DNA from: STD1-80 sp043802745
Lineage (GTDB): Bacteria; Patescibacteriota; Minisyncoccia; Minisyncoccales; CG1-02-41-26
Direction of reading: 5' to 3'
DNA: 38,849 nt
NCBI GenBank assembly: GCA_043802745.1
Contig: JAZDKU010000026.1
Location: forward strand, 1 to 38,849
In this document: in pieces, positions 1 to 7,991 of the stretch
How the letters are laid out: each line of letters starts with the position of its first letter
How positions within the stretch are numbered: the stretch's first letter is position 1
Made by a program: the position numbers and the translations under genes
The notes under the pieces: generated by a model
Told to the model about the DNA's origin: nothing
The model's database searches: none
Seen by the model: the letters and a program-made list of their open reading frames with translations, nothing else

Positions 1-1
1 G

Positions 2-199
2 CATCACGTGCCAGTGCACTACATGCCGTTTTATCAAAAAACATTTGGCTATAAAAAGGGGGATTTCCCGATAACCGAGCAATACTATGAAAGAGCTATT
101 ACCTTGCCTTTGTTTCCTAAATTAACAGATGAGGAAGTTGATTATGTCATCGCCAGCGTTAAAGAAATTGTGAGCTTGGGACGTCCCCGACCTCTTTAA
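2..199 (+). CDS. pseC: C-terminal end of a DegT/DnrJ/EryC1 sugar aminotransferase (PseC-like), truncated by the window edge
   Basis: Only the last 65 codons are present; the gene starts outside the window. The tail HYMPFYQKTFGYKKGDFP, followed by the YYERAITLPLFPKLT segment, is the signature C-terminal end of PLP-dependent UDP-sugar aminotransferases of the DegT family, closest in feel to PseC, which transaminates a UDP-4-keto-6-deoxy-sugar in pseudaminic acid synthesis. The downstream PseI-type synthase supports that role. The final residues (about RPRPL) and the TAA stop at 197-199 are encoded by the left arm and start of the spacer of a palindromic element at 181-242, so the natural C-terminus has been replaced or extended by a repeat. 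The PLP lysine lies upstream, so activity cannot be judged. Confidence 0.85.
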   Translation, partial: HHVPVHYMPFYQKTFGYKKGDFPITEQYYERAITLPLFPKLTDEEVDYVIASVKEIVSLGRPRPL

Positions 200-242
200 A
201 TCTTTTATAATGTTTTTTCTTTATAAGAGAGGTCGGGGACGT
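181..242. repeat. 62-bp palindromic element at the end of the PseC-like gene
   Basis: Perfect 15-bp inverted arms (ACGTCCCCGACCTCT at 181-195, complement at 228-242) enclose an AT-rich 32-nt spacer. The spacer motif TATAATGTTTT and the arm core GTCCCCGACC resemble the 96-nt elements at 2058, 5791, 19252 and 24241, so it may be a shortened relative. It supplies the last codons and the stop of the upstream gene. Confidence 0.75.
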
Positions 243-262
243 TGAGGAGATTAGCACGGAAT

Positions 263-1306
263 ATGCAACAAAACAAATATAAAATTTTGGTGGTGGGGGC
301 GGGCTCGATTGGCCAGAGGCATATAAAAAATTTAAAAACATTAGGTGTTGAGCATATTGGCATAGTAGAACCAAGTCCCCGAGGGCTACCCGACAAGGGG
401 GCAGACCTCCAAAAAAACTTGAGCTCAGCTCCTGGGAGGTCTGCCCCCTTGTCGGGTCCTCTGTTTACTGATATCAAAGAGGCGTTGAAAGAAAAATGGG
501 ACGCGGTTTTTATTTGCTCGCCAAGCTCAACGCACTTAAAAATTGCTTTGGAGGTTGCCAAGGCAAAAGCGCCAATGTTTATTGAAAAGCCCTTGAGCCA
601 TACTTTGGCAGGTTTAACTCAATTACAAAAAGCAGGCCAAAGCATAAAACCAATAATGACTGGTTATAATATAGATTTTCATCCGCAATTTAAAAAAATT
701 CAAGGAATTTTAAAAAAGAAAACCCTAGGTAAGATTTTAGGGGTTAGGGCTCAATTTGGTTTTTATCTTCCGGATTGGCGAGCAAAAACTGATTACACAA
801 AAACCTACTCCGCTAAGAAAGAATTGGGCGGGGGGATTTTGCTTGATGACATCCACGAGATAAATCTAGTTTATAATTTATTTGGGCCTGTGAAAAAAGT
901 TTTTGGCGTAACAGCTAGGGTGGGTAGCTTGAAAATTAATACCGAGGATTATGTGGAAATTATTTTGTGGCTTGAAAATGGAGCGATTGGGCAAATTCAT
1001 ATGGATTATTTACAAAGAAGCTACTCAAGAAACTTAAAAGTTATTGGAGAAAAAGGAACATTAATGTGGGATTTAAAAGAATCAAAAATAGACATTTACA
1101 CAGCTTTTAGCAGGCAGTGGAAAGAGATTGATAGAATTAAAGATTTCAACTGGAACGAAGCTTATTTAGCTGAAATAGAAGAATTTTTAAAATGCCTAAA
1201 GCAAAAGAAAAATCCAGAAAGCAATTTAACTCGTGGTATAGAAACTCTAAAAATTGCTTTAGGAATAAGAGAGTCATCTAATAAAAACAAAGCAATTACT
1301 TTATGA
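263..1306 (+). CDS. Gfo/Idh/MocA-family NAD(P)-dependent sugar oxidoreductase with an in-frame palindrome insertion
   Basis: The ATG at 263 follows a GAGGAGA stretch at 245-251; an upstream TTG at 242 is in frame but lies in the repeat arm. The N-terminal Rossmann fold shows VVGAGSIGQRH (residues 9-19) and the EKPLSH motif typical of Gfo/Idh/MocA enzymes, followed by the C-terminal alpha/beta domain. The family oxidises or reduces hydroxyls of nucleotide sugars and related substrates. Its place between an aminotransferase and a cytidylyltransferase suggests work on the same nonulosonate precursor, but the substrate is unknown. Residues about 43-65 are encoded by a 22-bp-stem palindrome (389-456) in the loop after the NAD-adenine-binding strand (GIVEPS), where homologs have a short surface turn. 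The stop overlaps the next gene as ATGA. Confidence 0.9.
   Translation: MQQNKYKILVVGAGSIGQRHIKNLKTLGVEHIGIVEPSPRGLPDKGADLQKNLSSAPGRSAPLSGPLFTDIKEALKEKWDAVFICSPSSTHLKIALEVAKAKAPMFIEKPLSHTLAGLTQLQKAGQSIKPIMTGYNIDFHPQFKKIQGILKKKTLGKILGVRAQFGFYLPDWRAKTDYTKTYSAKKELGGGILLDDIHEINLVYNLFGPVKKVFGVTARVGSLKINTEDYVEIILWLENGAIGQIHMDYLQRSYSRNLKVIGEKGTLMWDLKESKIDIYTAFSRQWKEIDRIKDFNWNEAYLAEIEEFLKCLKQKKNPESNLTRGIETLKIALGIRESSNKNKAITL
389..456. repeat. Fixed-loop palindromic element (copy 1), in frame within the oxidoreductase
   Basis: Perfect 22-bp arms at 389-410 and 435-456 enclose a 24-nt loop containing A7 then CTTGAGCTCAG. The same loop and the same closing CCTCC/GGAGG pairs occur in murB (13394-13460), but the outer stem sequence is different. 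It is read through in the frame giving LQKNLSSAPG; one of the three forward frames of this loop has a TGA. Confidence 0.9.
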
Positions 1307-2079
1307 TTGGTATTATTATTCAAGCCCGTATGGGCTCAAAAAGATTGCTCGGCAAAATGACTAAAAAGATTCTTGGCAAAACGGTTTTGGAGCATGTTAT
1401 TTTTCGCTTGAAAAAGATTAAAACTCCTGCTGAAATTATCTTAGCCACGACTATTAACAAGAAAGACGGCATTTTAGAGGAGATCGCTAAGCAAAATAAA
1501 ATAAAAGTTTTTCGGGGTTCAGAAGACGATGTTTTAGACAGGTACTATCAAGCAGCTAAAAAGTTTGGCCTTGACCCGATTGTGAGAATTACGGCTGACT
1601 GCCCGGTTTTGGACTGGCAAGTTTGCGATGAAGTTATAGATTTTTATTTACAAAATAAATTTGATTATGTGAGCAATGTTAGGCCCCCAACTTTTCCCGA
1701 TGGCTTAGATGTGGAAGTGTTTAGCTTTGGCGCCTTAGAAAAAACCTGGGAAAATGCTAAGCTAAATTCAGAAAGAGAGCACGTTACCCCCTATATTGCC
1801 AGCCATCCAGAAATTTTTAAAGTTGGCAATTTAGTGAGAAATGGCAAGGATTTGTCATCTTTGCGCTTAACTTTGGACGAGAAGGAGGACTTGGTTTTAT
1901 TAAGAAAGATTTATAATGCTTTATATAAAAAGAAAAAATATTTTGTTTTAAGTGATATTTTAAAATTTTTAGAACAAAAACCAGAGTTATTAAAAATAAA
2001 TAAAAAAATAAAGCGCAACGAAGGGCTAGCTAAGTCATTAAAATATGACATAATGTCGGGGTCTGTTCCCAACCACTGA
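1303..2079 (+). CDS. spsF: SpsF-type cytidylyltransferase (CMP-sugar synthetase-like)
   Basis: Begins at the ATG of an ATGA overlap with the oxidoreductase. The N-terminus IIIQARMGSKRLLGKM is the nucleotide-binding loop of the cytidylyltransferase family, and RITADCPVLD carries the metal-binding acidic region; the SEREHVTPYI segment is typical of SpsF. These proteins transfer CMP to acidic sugars in the cytoplasm; next to a PseI-type synthase it would activate the nonulosonic acid, in place of PseF. The last residues (about SGSVPNH) and the TGA stop come from the 96-nt palindromic element starting at 2058, so the original C-terminus was altered by the insertion. Enzyme class is clear; the exact sugar is inferred. 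Confidence 0.88.
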   Translation: MIGIIIQARMGSKRLLGKMTKKILGKTVLEHVIFRLKKIKTPAEIILATTINKKDGILEEIAKQNKIKVFRGSEDDVLDRYYQAAKKFGLDPIVRITADCPVLDWQVCDEVIDFYLQNKFDYVSNVRPPTFPDGLDVEVFSFGALEKTWENAKLNSEREHVTPYIASHPEIFKVGNLVRNGKDLSSLRLTLDEKEDLVLLRKIYNALYKKKKYFVLSDILKFLEQKPELLKINKKIKRNEGLAKSLKYDIMSGSVPNH

Positions 2080-2153
2080 AAAAAATTTTGAACTATAGAA
2101 TATTCTGTTTTATTTAGTTGTTAATATCCTATCTGTGGTCGGGGACAGACCCC
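2058..2153. repeat. 96-nt palindromic element, GGGTCTGTCCCC family (copy 1)
   Basis: Arms GGGGTCTGTTCCCAACCAC and GTGGTCGGGGACAGACCCC enclose an AT-rich core. The core is recognisably the reverse complement of the cores of the copies at 19252 and 24241 (shared TAGAATAT and AACTAAATAAAA-like motifs). It ends the upstream cytidylyltransferase by providing its TGA and provides an in-frame N-terminal extension to the next gene, which is probably not translated. Confidence 0.88.
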
Positions 2154-2162
2154 AAATTGACT

Positions 2163-3488
2163 ATGAATCTGCAACAAAAAAATAAAAAAGGCATTGCCTT
2201 ATATAAAAGAGCCAAAGAAATAATTCCCGGAGGCACCCAGCTTTTAAGCAAAAGACCAGAAATGTTTTTGCCTGATTTATGGCCAAGCTATTATCATAAA
2301 GCCAAGGGCTGTTATGTGTGGGATTTGGACGGTAATAAATATTTAGACTTTTCTTATATGGGCATTGGCGCTTGCATTTTAGGTTATGCAGACGAGGATG
2401 TTGACAGGGCTGTAAAACAAGCCATTGATAATGGGTCGATGAACACTTTAAATTGTCCCGAAGAAGTGGAATTAGCCGAGATGCTTTTAAAAATTCATCC
2501 TTGGGCGGGTATGGTGCGCTATGCCCGAACAGGAGGGGAATCAATGGCTGTGGCTATTAGAATTGCCCGAGCTTTTTCTGGTAAAGATAAAGTGGCGTTT
2601 TGTGGGTATCACGGCTGGGCTGATTGGTATTTGTCATCTAATCTGGCTAATGACAAAAACTTAGATGGCCATTTGTTGGCAGGATTAGCACCTAATGGGG
2701 TGCCGAGAGGTTTGGCTGGCACAATGTTGCCTTTTCATTACAATAAAATTGAGGAATTAGAAAAAATAATAGCTGAAAATAATGATATTGGTGTGATTGT
2801 CATGGAGCCAATGAAGTTTCAAGCAGACAGTTCTGGGTTTGTTTCACGAGTGCGGGAAATTGCTAATAAAATAAAAGCAGTTTTAATCTTTGATGAAATT
2901 ACCGTGGGTTTTAGATTTAATATTGGCGGGAGTCATTTAAAACTTGGCGTTAATCCCGATATGGCTGTTTTCGCCAAAGGCATTTCTAATGGGTTTCCCA
3001 TGGGAGCAATTGTTGGCAAAAAAGAAATTATGCAATCAGCTCAAACAAGTTTTATCTCCAGCACCTATTGGACAGAGCGAATTGGACCTACCGCAGCCAT
3101 TGCCACAATTACGAAAATGCAAAAAGAAAATGTGCCAGAGTATTTGGAAAAAATTGGTCTGAATATAAAAGCTGGCTTAGTTGAAATGGCAGAAAAGCAC
3201 AAGATAAAACTCCATATTGATGGATTCCCGGCTATGTTGCACATTGCTTTTGATTATCCCAACGGACAGGCCATGAGAACTTTATACACTCAAGAAATGT
3301 TAAGAAGGGGAGTGTTGGCTTCGGGAGGAATATATGTTTCTTTGGCGTTTGGTGAGGAGCACATTAAAGAATTTCTAGGCGCCATTGATGAAGTTTTCGC
3401 GATTTTAGCACAAGCTATTCAAGAGAATAAGGTTGAAAGTTTGCTAGAAGGCCCAATAGCCCACAGCAGCTTCCAGCGGCTTAACTAA
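2163..3488 (+). CDS. Class III aminotransferase, glutamate-1-semialdehyde aminomutase-like
   Basis: The ATG at 2163 is chosen over an in-frame ATG at 2118 because the extra 15 residues come only from the palindromic element. The 441-residue protein has the fold type I landmarks of PLP enzymes: the phosphate-binding region ARTGGESMAVAIRIARA, the FDEITVGFR aspartate that contacts the pyridine nitrogen, and the Schiff-base lysine in FAKGISNGFPMGA. It resembles glutamate-1-semialdehyde 2,1-aminomutase, but its setting between a CMP-sugar synthetase and a GNAT/PseI pair argues for a role in amino-sugar formation rather than haem synthesis. This is inference; the natural substrate cannot be read from the sequence. 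Confidence 0.88.
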   Translation: MNLQQKNKKGIALYKRAKEIIPGGTQLLSKRPEMFLPDLWPSYYHKAKGCYVWDLDGNKYLDFSYMGIGACILGYADEDVDRAVKQAIDNGSMNTLNCPEEVELAEMLLKIHPWAGMVRYARTGGESMAVAIRIARAFSGKDKVAFCGYHGWADWYLSSNLANDKNLDGHLLAGLAPNGVPRGLAGTMLPFHYNKIEELEKIIAENNDIGVIVMEPMKFQADSSGFVSRVREIANKIKAVLIFDEITVGFRFNIGGSHLKLGVNPDMAVFAKGISNGFPMGAIVGKKEIMQSAQTSFISSTYWTERIGPTAAIATITKMQKENVPEYLEKIGLNIKAGLVEMAEKHKIKLHIDGFPAMLHIAFDYPNGQAMRTLYTQEMLRRGVLASGGIYVSLAFGEEHIKEFLGAIDEVFAILAQAIQENKVESLLEGPIAHSSFQRLN

Positions 3489-3498
3489 ATTTTAACTT

Positions 3499-3542
3499 TC
3501 CCGCCCCACCCCTCCGCCTGCGGGCGGAGGAGTGGGGCGGGA
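3499..3542. repeat. 44-nt GC-rich hairpin element, CCCCACCCCTCC family (copy 1)
   Basis: Arms 3499-3518 and 3523-3542 pair over 20 bp with one C/A mismatch; the same mismatch occurs in the copies at 7939 and 9122. It lies 10 nt after a stop codon. No T-run follows, so it is not a classical terminator. Confidence 0.88.
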
Positions 3543-3554
3543 ATAACTAAACCT

Positions 3555-4007
3555 ATGAATATAAAATTAAAAAAAGCAGATTTTACAGACATTGAGTTTT
3601 TGTGGTACTTACGCAATATCCCCGAGTATTACCGCTATTATAAACAGCCAAGGCCAGTTGAGTGGGAAGAGCATATAAATTGGATAATGCCAATTTTACT
3701 TGGCACAGAAAACAGGGACTTGTTTATTATTGTGGTTGATGACACTAACGCTGGCCAATTAAGAATAGATTACACTGTAAACACAGCCGAGATTAGCATA
3801 TCTTTAGTAGATCATTTTCGCGGGAAAAATATTGGCTTTTTAGCCCTAGAAAAAGCCATAGAAAAAGCTAAAAAAGAAAAAAATATAGACACTTTTCGGG
3901 CTTATGTACACCAAGACAATATTGCTTCCCAGAAGCTATTCGAAAAGCTTGGCTATCAAATTGAAATGCAAGATGGCGTTTGGATAAAATATATTAAAAA
4001 TGTTTAA
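3555..4007 (+). CDS. GNAT-family N-acetyltransferase (RimJ/RimL or PseH-like)
   Basis: A 150-residue single-domain GNAT protein. It begins with KLKKADFTDIEFLWYLRN, the usual first strand/helix of RimJ/RimL-type acetyltransferases, and has the acetyl-CoA binding region around FRGKNIGFLALEKAIEKA and the C-terminal NIASQKLFEKLGY motif. Its TAA overlaps the ATG of the PseI-type gene by 8 nt, so the two are translationally coupled. In pseudaminic acid clusters PseH acetylates the 4-amino group of the UDP-sugar before the synthase step; this protein occupies the same operon position. PseH is therefore the best guess, but general GNAT homology cannot fix the substrate. Confidence 0.85.
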   Translation: MNIKLKKADFTDIEFLWYLRNIPEYYRYYKQPRPVEWEEHINWIMPILLGTENRDLFIIVVDDTNAGQLRIDYTVNTAEISISLVDHFRGKNIGFLALEKAIEKAKKEKNIDTFRAYVHQDNIASQKLFEKLGYQIEMQDGVWIKYIKNV

Positions 4008-5022
4008 ACAGCTTAAAAACACTCTTATTATTGCCGAAATATCCGCCAATCATAACGGGGATTTACAAAAAGCCAAAGAGCTTGTTTTTCAGGCCTGTTT
4101 GGTTGGGGCTGATGTTGTTAAAATTCAAACTTACACCCCAGACACAATGACCTTGGATTCAAATAAGGGTTCATTTCAAGTAAGCGTAAATGATGCTTGG
4201 CGTGGCCAAACTTTGCACCATCTTTATCAGACAGCCCAAACTCCATGGGAGTGGCATAGCGAATTGGAAAAAATAGCTAAAGAAAATGAAAAAATGTTTA
4301 TTGGCACGCCATACGACATAACATCAGTAGATTTTTTAGAAAGCAAGAACTGCCCATTTTACAAAATCGCTTCTTTTGAGGTTACAGATATTAATCTTTT
4401 AAAAAAAATAGCTCAAATCAAAAAGCCCGTGGTGATAGCCCGGGGTATGACAAGTTTTGCAGAGTTATCACAAGCCATAGAAATTTTAAAAGAAAATGGC
4501 GCCACAGACATCGCTATTTTACACTGTGTAAGTGCTTATCCAACAAAAGTTGAGAATTTAAACTTGTTAACAATTCCAGAAATTCAAAAAAGATTTCCTG
4601 ATGTAGCAGTTGGGCTTTCTGACCATAGTTTAAGTGTTGTTTCCTCCAGTGTGGGGGTGGCTTTGGGGGCAAAAATAGTAGAGCGCCATTTTATTTTAGA
4701 TAGAAAAGATGGCGGGCCTGACGCGGCTTTTTCTTTAGAGCCAAGCGAGTTTTCTTTAATGGTTAAGCAAATAAGAGAAACAGAAAAAATGTTAGGCAGG
4801 CCATTTCTTGAAGCCACAGAAAGCGAAAAAGAAAATATGCAGTTTAGGAGGTCGCTTTGGGCAATAAAAGATATAAAAAAAGGCGAGGAGTTTACCAAAG
4901 AAAATATTGGCAGTTTTCGGCCAGCCATTGGTTTGGAGCCAAAGTATTTAGATGAAGTTTTGGGCAAAAAAGCAAGTTGCGATATTGAGTTTGGCACGCC
5001 TCTAAATTGGGAACATGTTTAA
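4000..5022 (+). CDS. pseI: Pseudaminic/sialic acid synthase (NeuB/PseI family)
   Basis: The 340-residue protein has the NeuB TIM barrel (IIAEISANHNGDLQKAKEL, VKIQTYTPD, SAYPT, GLSDHS, VERHFILDR) and a C-terminal SAF/antifreeze-like domain (from about RRSLWAIKDIKKGE to the end). The GGPDAAFSLEP segment resembles the pseudaminic acid synthases more than the GPDHxxSLEP of sialic acid synthases. These enzymes condense phosphoenolpyruvate with a 6-carbon amino sugar to give a 9-carbon nonulosonic acid in the cytosol. Both ends overlap neighbours by the same 8 nt (ATGTTTAA), a tight operon. PseI versus LegI/NeuB assignment is moderately sure. Confidence 0.92.
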   Translation: MFKQLKNTLIIAEISANHNGDLQKAKELVFQACLVGADVVKIQTYTPDTMTLDSNKGSFQVSVNDAWRGQTLHHLYQTAQTPWEWHSELEKIAKENEKMFIGTPYDITSVDFLESKNCPFYKIASFEVTDINLLKKIAQIKKPVVIARGMTSFAELSQAIEILKENGATDIAILHCVSAYPTKVENLNLLTIPEIQKRFPDVAVGLSDHSLSVVSSSVGVALGAKIVERHFILDRKDGGPDAAFSLEPSEFSLMVKQIRETEKMLGRPFLEATESEKENMQFRRSLWAIKDIKKGEEFTKENIGSFRPAIGLEPKYLDEVLGKKASCDIEFGTPLNWEHV

Positions 5023-5785
5023 ATACGGCATAAAAATTTGGAATATTAATAAAGATTGGTTTGGCCAAGTTGTTGAGCTAATAAAGCGGGGCCAAGCTGA
5101 TTTTGTGGAAATATATCTTGTGCCAGACTCTTTTGCTTTGGCTGATTTTAATATTTTTTTAGAAAACAAAATTCCTGTGGTTATTCACGCTCCCCATACC
5201 ACGCACGACTTTGATGTTTTTAATTTAACCAAAGAAAGTTTGGATATTTGGCATAACCAAGTTATAAAAACAGCGGATTATTTAAAAAGCCAATTTATTA
5301 TTACTCACGCTGGAGTGGGTAGCGATGAGAATATTTTCAAAAGAGAGTCTTTAAAATTAAAGGATAAAAGAGTACTAATGGAAAATTTGCCACACAAGGG
5401 CTTTATTGACTTGGGAGGAGTTTTTTGTTTTGGATATTCGAAAAAGCAATTATTATTTGTTAAAAGTTTAGGTTTTGATTTTTGTTTTGATGTTTGCCAT
5501 GCAGTGGCTAGTGCTTGTTCGCAAAAAATTAACCCCTATGATTTTATTGGCGAGTGTATTGACTTATTAAAGCCAAGATATTTTCATTTAGCTGGGGGAA
5601 ATGTTGCAGATGATACAGACAAGCACTTGGATTTATGGCAGGGGACATTTGATTATAAATTTATTAAAGAAAAACTTGCGCCATTAGCGCAAGAAGAGGA
5701 TGTATGTTTATCTTTTGAGGTTCCTAAAAAAGGCAATGGCCTGGAGAATGACCTCGAAAATATCAATTATTTTAAATCATTATAA
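5015..5785 (+). CDS. TIM-barrel xylose isomerase/AP endonuclease 2-like protein
   Basis: A 256-residue protein with the order of metal-ligand motifs typical of the xylose isomerase-like TIM barrel: VIHAPHTTHD, FIITHAG, VLMENLP, FDVCHA, FHLAGG and a terminal SFEVPK glutamate. The fold hosts sugar isomerases and endonuclease IV; the operon context suggests a sugar substrate. No PseG/SpsG-type nucleotide-sugar hydrolase is visible in the window, so this could be a pathway-specific substitute or a modifying step, which is inference only. It overlaps the PseI-type gene by 8 nt and is the last gene of the operon before a 96-nt palindromic element. Confidence 0.8.
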   Translation: MFKYGIKIWNINKDWFGQVVELIKRGQADFVEIYLVPDSFALADFNIFLENKIPVVIHAPHTTHDFDVFNLTKESLDIWHNQVIKTADYLKSQFIITHAGVGSDENIFKRESLKLKDKRVLMENLPHKGFIDLGGVFCFGYSKKQLLFVKSLGFDFCFDVCHAVASACSQKINPYDFIGECIDLLKPRYFHLAGGNVADDTDKHLDLWQGTFDYKFIKEKLAPLAQEEDVCLSFEVPKKGNGLENDLENINYFKSL

Positions 5786-5790
5786 CAATA

Positions 5791-5886
5791 TCGGGTCTGT
5801 CCCCAACCACTGAGCAAGGATTAAACCCAAAACATTACATTTTATCTAATTATTAATTTTTTATTCGTGGTCGGGGACAGACCCGA
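5791..5886. repeat. 96-nt palindromic element, GGGTCTGTCCCC family (copy 2)
   Basis: Arms TCGGGTCTGTCCCCAACCAC (5791-5810) and GTGGTCGGGGACAGACCCGA (5867-5886) pair with a single A/C mismatch. Read on the minus strand, the core matches the copies at 19252 and 24241 (TTAGATAAAATGTAATGTTTT). It fills the gap between two convergent genes almost completely. Confidence 0.9.
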
Positions 5887-5891
5887 AGAAA

Positions 5892-7139
5892 CTATTTTAT
5901 TCTTTTAAACTGCCAGTATTGTAAAACAAAAGTAACAGCTTCCAAAACCAGAAAAGAAGCAATGGCTCCCCAAAGGCCAAAGCTTGGAATTAAAATTAAA
6001 AGTAAAATCCAGTATACGGGGGTTAAAATTAAAGTGCCAATGTAGAGCTCTTTGGTTTTTTGTTTGGCTGATAAAACCGAGCCAGCTAAAAGCCTGGGAT
6101 AGGATAGAATAATTAAAGCATAAACTTGCGAATAAATAGCTGATCCCGCGTATCCGGGGAAGAATATTTTAAAAATAAAAGGGGCTATTAAAATATATAA
6201 AAACATTACTGGCACAGAGAAAGCAAAAAGCTGGAGAGTTCTTTTGGGGATTGATTTTTGCAGTTCTTGGATTGGCCTAACAACCAATTTTGGCATAGCC
6301 AGACTGCCGATAATTTTTAAAATTTCTTTTATTTTATCGGGCATCATCATAGCCACTGAATAAACTGCCAAAGGCACAGGGCCCAAAAAGTGCCATAAAA
6401 TTATTTTATCAAGCTGGCTGCTTATGTTTCCCATAATGCTCATAACGCTTAGATGTTTGCCAAAAGAAAGAGCTTCTGGGCTTGCTTTGCTCTGCTTGCT
6501 AATATTTTTTTTCGTTGAATAAAAAAATATAATATAAAGCAGGGTTAGGGGTATAAAATAAGCCAGTAAAATAATAAAAATGTTTTTAGTAAAAAATATT
6601 GTTAAAGCTAAAGACGCCAGAGAAATGATTTGGGTTAAAATATTAAATTTATTTTGTAAAGCAAACTTTTTTTTGCCAGCTAAAAAGCTGTCATACAAAG
6701 AAAAACTATTGAAAAAAGGCAAAAAACAGGCCACAATTAAAAAACAAATAGCTAATAAGGAGTTAGCCTTGAAAAGATAATAGCTTGCCACTGCCAAAGA
6801 AGCTAGAGAGCCCCAAAATCCCCATTTTAATTTTAGTTTAAAAGCAAGCAAGAAAGAGCCGTCTTCGTTTTTGGCCGCTGCGTTTAGAATAGCTGAATTA
6901 AGCCCAGACAAGGAGGGGATTGATAAAATTCCCAAAAGCGATAAAACATATTTATAAGTGCCAAATGTTTCTTTGGAAAGCCAATTAGTAAAAACTATTA
7001 TTAGTAAAAAGTTGGCTAAGAAGCTAGTTATTTGGCTCAGCAAAAGCCAAAACCCGCCTCGAGCCATATAAAGCATGTCAGTTTGCGTATATTTTTGGCT
7101 CCAAAGTAACCAATTCTTAACTTTATTTTTTATGGTCAT
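5892..7139 (-). CDS. Polysaccharide flippase (Wzx/oligosaccharide flippase, MATE-like superfamily)
   Basis: A 415-residue, highly hydrophobic protein with about 12 predicted membrane segments. The start has the conserved CPR flippase layout (a WSQKYTQTDMLYMARGGFW amphipathic entry, then the first helix). The FGTYKYVLSLLGI, SQLDKIILWHFLGPVPLAVYSVA and PRLLAGSVLSAKQKT regions match polysaccharide-export flippases. It would move a lipid-linked oligosaccharide across the cytoplasmic membrane, fitting the neighbouring glycosyltransferases, sugar transferase and ligase. It is divergent from the next gene with only 9 bp between the start codons, and converges on the nonulosonate operon. Confidence 0.88.
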   Translation of the reverse strand: MTIKNKVKNWLLWSQKYTQTDMLYMARGGFWLLLSQITSFLANFLLIIVFTNWLSKETFGTYKYVLSLLGILSIPSLSGLNSAILNAAAKNEDGSFLLAFKLKLKWGFWGSLASLAVASYYLFKANSLLAICFLIVACFLPFFNSFSLYDSFLAGKKKFALQNKFNILTQIISLASLALTIFFTKNIFIILLAYFIPLTLLYIIFFYSTKKNISKQSKASPEALSFGKHLSVMSIMGNISSQLDKIILWHFLGPVPLAVYSVAMMMPDKIKEILKIIGSLAMPKLVVRPIQELQKSIPKRTLQLFAFSVPVMFLYILIAPFIFKIFFPGYAGSAIYSQVYALIILSYPRLLAGSVLSAKQKTKELYIGTLILTPVYWILLLILIPSFGLWGAIASFLVLEAVTFVLQYWQFKRIK

Positions 7140-7148
7140 ATTTATTTA

Positions 7149-7937
7149 ATGTTAGCGAAAATTATGCTAAATAACAATCCTAAAATTTCGGTGATAATGG
7201 CTAGCCACAATGGTGAGAAGTTTATTAAAGAAGCTATTGATAGTGTATTGGGGGGGACCTTTGCGGATTTTGAATTTTTAATAGTTGATGATGGCTCAAC
7301 TGATTTAACCGCTATTATGTTAAATGAGTATAGGGCGAGAGATGAGAGAATAAAAATAATTACTAATTCTCAATGTTTTGGCCTAACTAAATCGCTTAAT
7401 ATCGCCTTAAAGCAATCTTTGGGTAAATACATCGCGAGAATGGATGATGATGATGTTAGTTTAAAAAATCGTCTTGAAAAACAACTTGATTTTATGGAAA
7501 GAAACCTTGCCGTTGCCCTATGCGGGTCTTTAGGTTTTGTTATTGATGAAAAAGGCGAAACTATAAAAGAAAAAAATCTGGCTCTTAGTTATGCGGAAAT
7601 TAAAAAAAGGCTTTTATTTAACAATCAATTTATTCACTCTTCTTTAATGATGCGCAAAAAAGTTTTAGATAGAGAAGGTTTTTATAATGAGAGATTTAAG
7701 AAGGCTCAAGATTATGAATTAGTTTTGCGCTTGGCCAGGAAATATCAAGTTGTTAATTTGCCAGAACGGTTAATAAAATGGCGGAAATTAGCAACTTCAA
7801 TTTCCCATAAAAATAAAGAACAAAAAAAGTTTGCTATTAAGGCTCGGTGGCTAGCTATTACGAAATACGGCTACCCAAAAATACAGGGCTTGTTTCATAT
7901 TGTTGTTAGAGTTATTCAAATGTATACATCGAAGTAA
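7149..7937 (+). CDS. Family 2 glycosyltransferase
   Basis: A GT-A fold transferase of 262 residues. The N-terminus has ISVIMASHNGEKFIKEAIDSVL and the FLIVDDGSTDLT motif, and the catalytic metal-binding acidic run is ARMDDDDVS (residues about 97-105). It would transfer a sugar from a nucleotide donor to a lipid-linked acceptor at the inner face of the membrane. An alternative start at 7164 exists; neither start has a Shine-Dalgarno site. With only 9 bp separating it from the divergent flippase gene, its promoter must lie within the other coding region or the real start is the later one. Confidence 0.9.
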   Translation: MLAKIMLNNNPKISVIMASHNGEKFIKEAIDSVLGGTFADFEFLIVDDGSTDLTAIMLNEYRARDERIKIITNSQCFGLTKSLNIALKQSLGKYIARMDDDDVSLKNRLEKQLDFMERNLAVALCGSLGFVIDEKGETIKEKNLALSYAEIKKRLLFNNQFIHSSLMMRKKVLDREGFYNERFKKAQDYELVLRLARKYQVVNLPERLIKWRKLATSISHKNKEQKKFAIKARWLAITKYGYPKIQGLFHIVVRVIQMYTSK

Positions 7938-7938
7938 A

Positions 7939-7982
7939 ACCGACCCCACCCCTCCGCCCGCAAGCGGAGGAGTGGGGTCGGT
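7939..7982. repeat. 44-nt GC-rich hairpin element, CCCCACCCCTCC family (copy 2)
   Basis: Arms ACCGACCCCACCCCTCCGC and GCGGAGGAGTGGGGTCGGT pair with the same single C/A mismatch as copy 1. It begins one base after the stop codon of the GT2 gene and ends 9 nt before the GT4 start. Confidence 0.9.
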
Positions 7983-7991
7983 TGAAATCTT

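Noticed and set aside
2118..2162. 15-residue N-terminal extension of the class III aminotransferase
   Set aside because: It is encoded solely by the palindromic element and AT-rich core.
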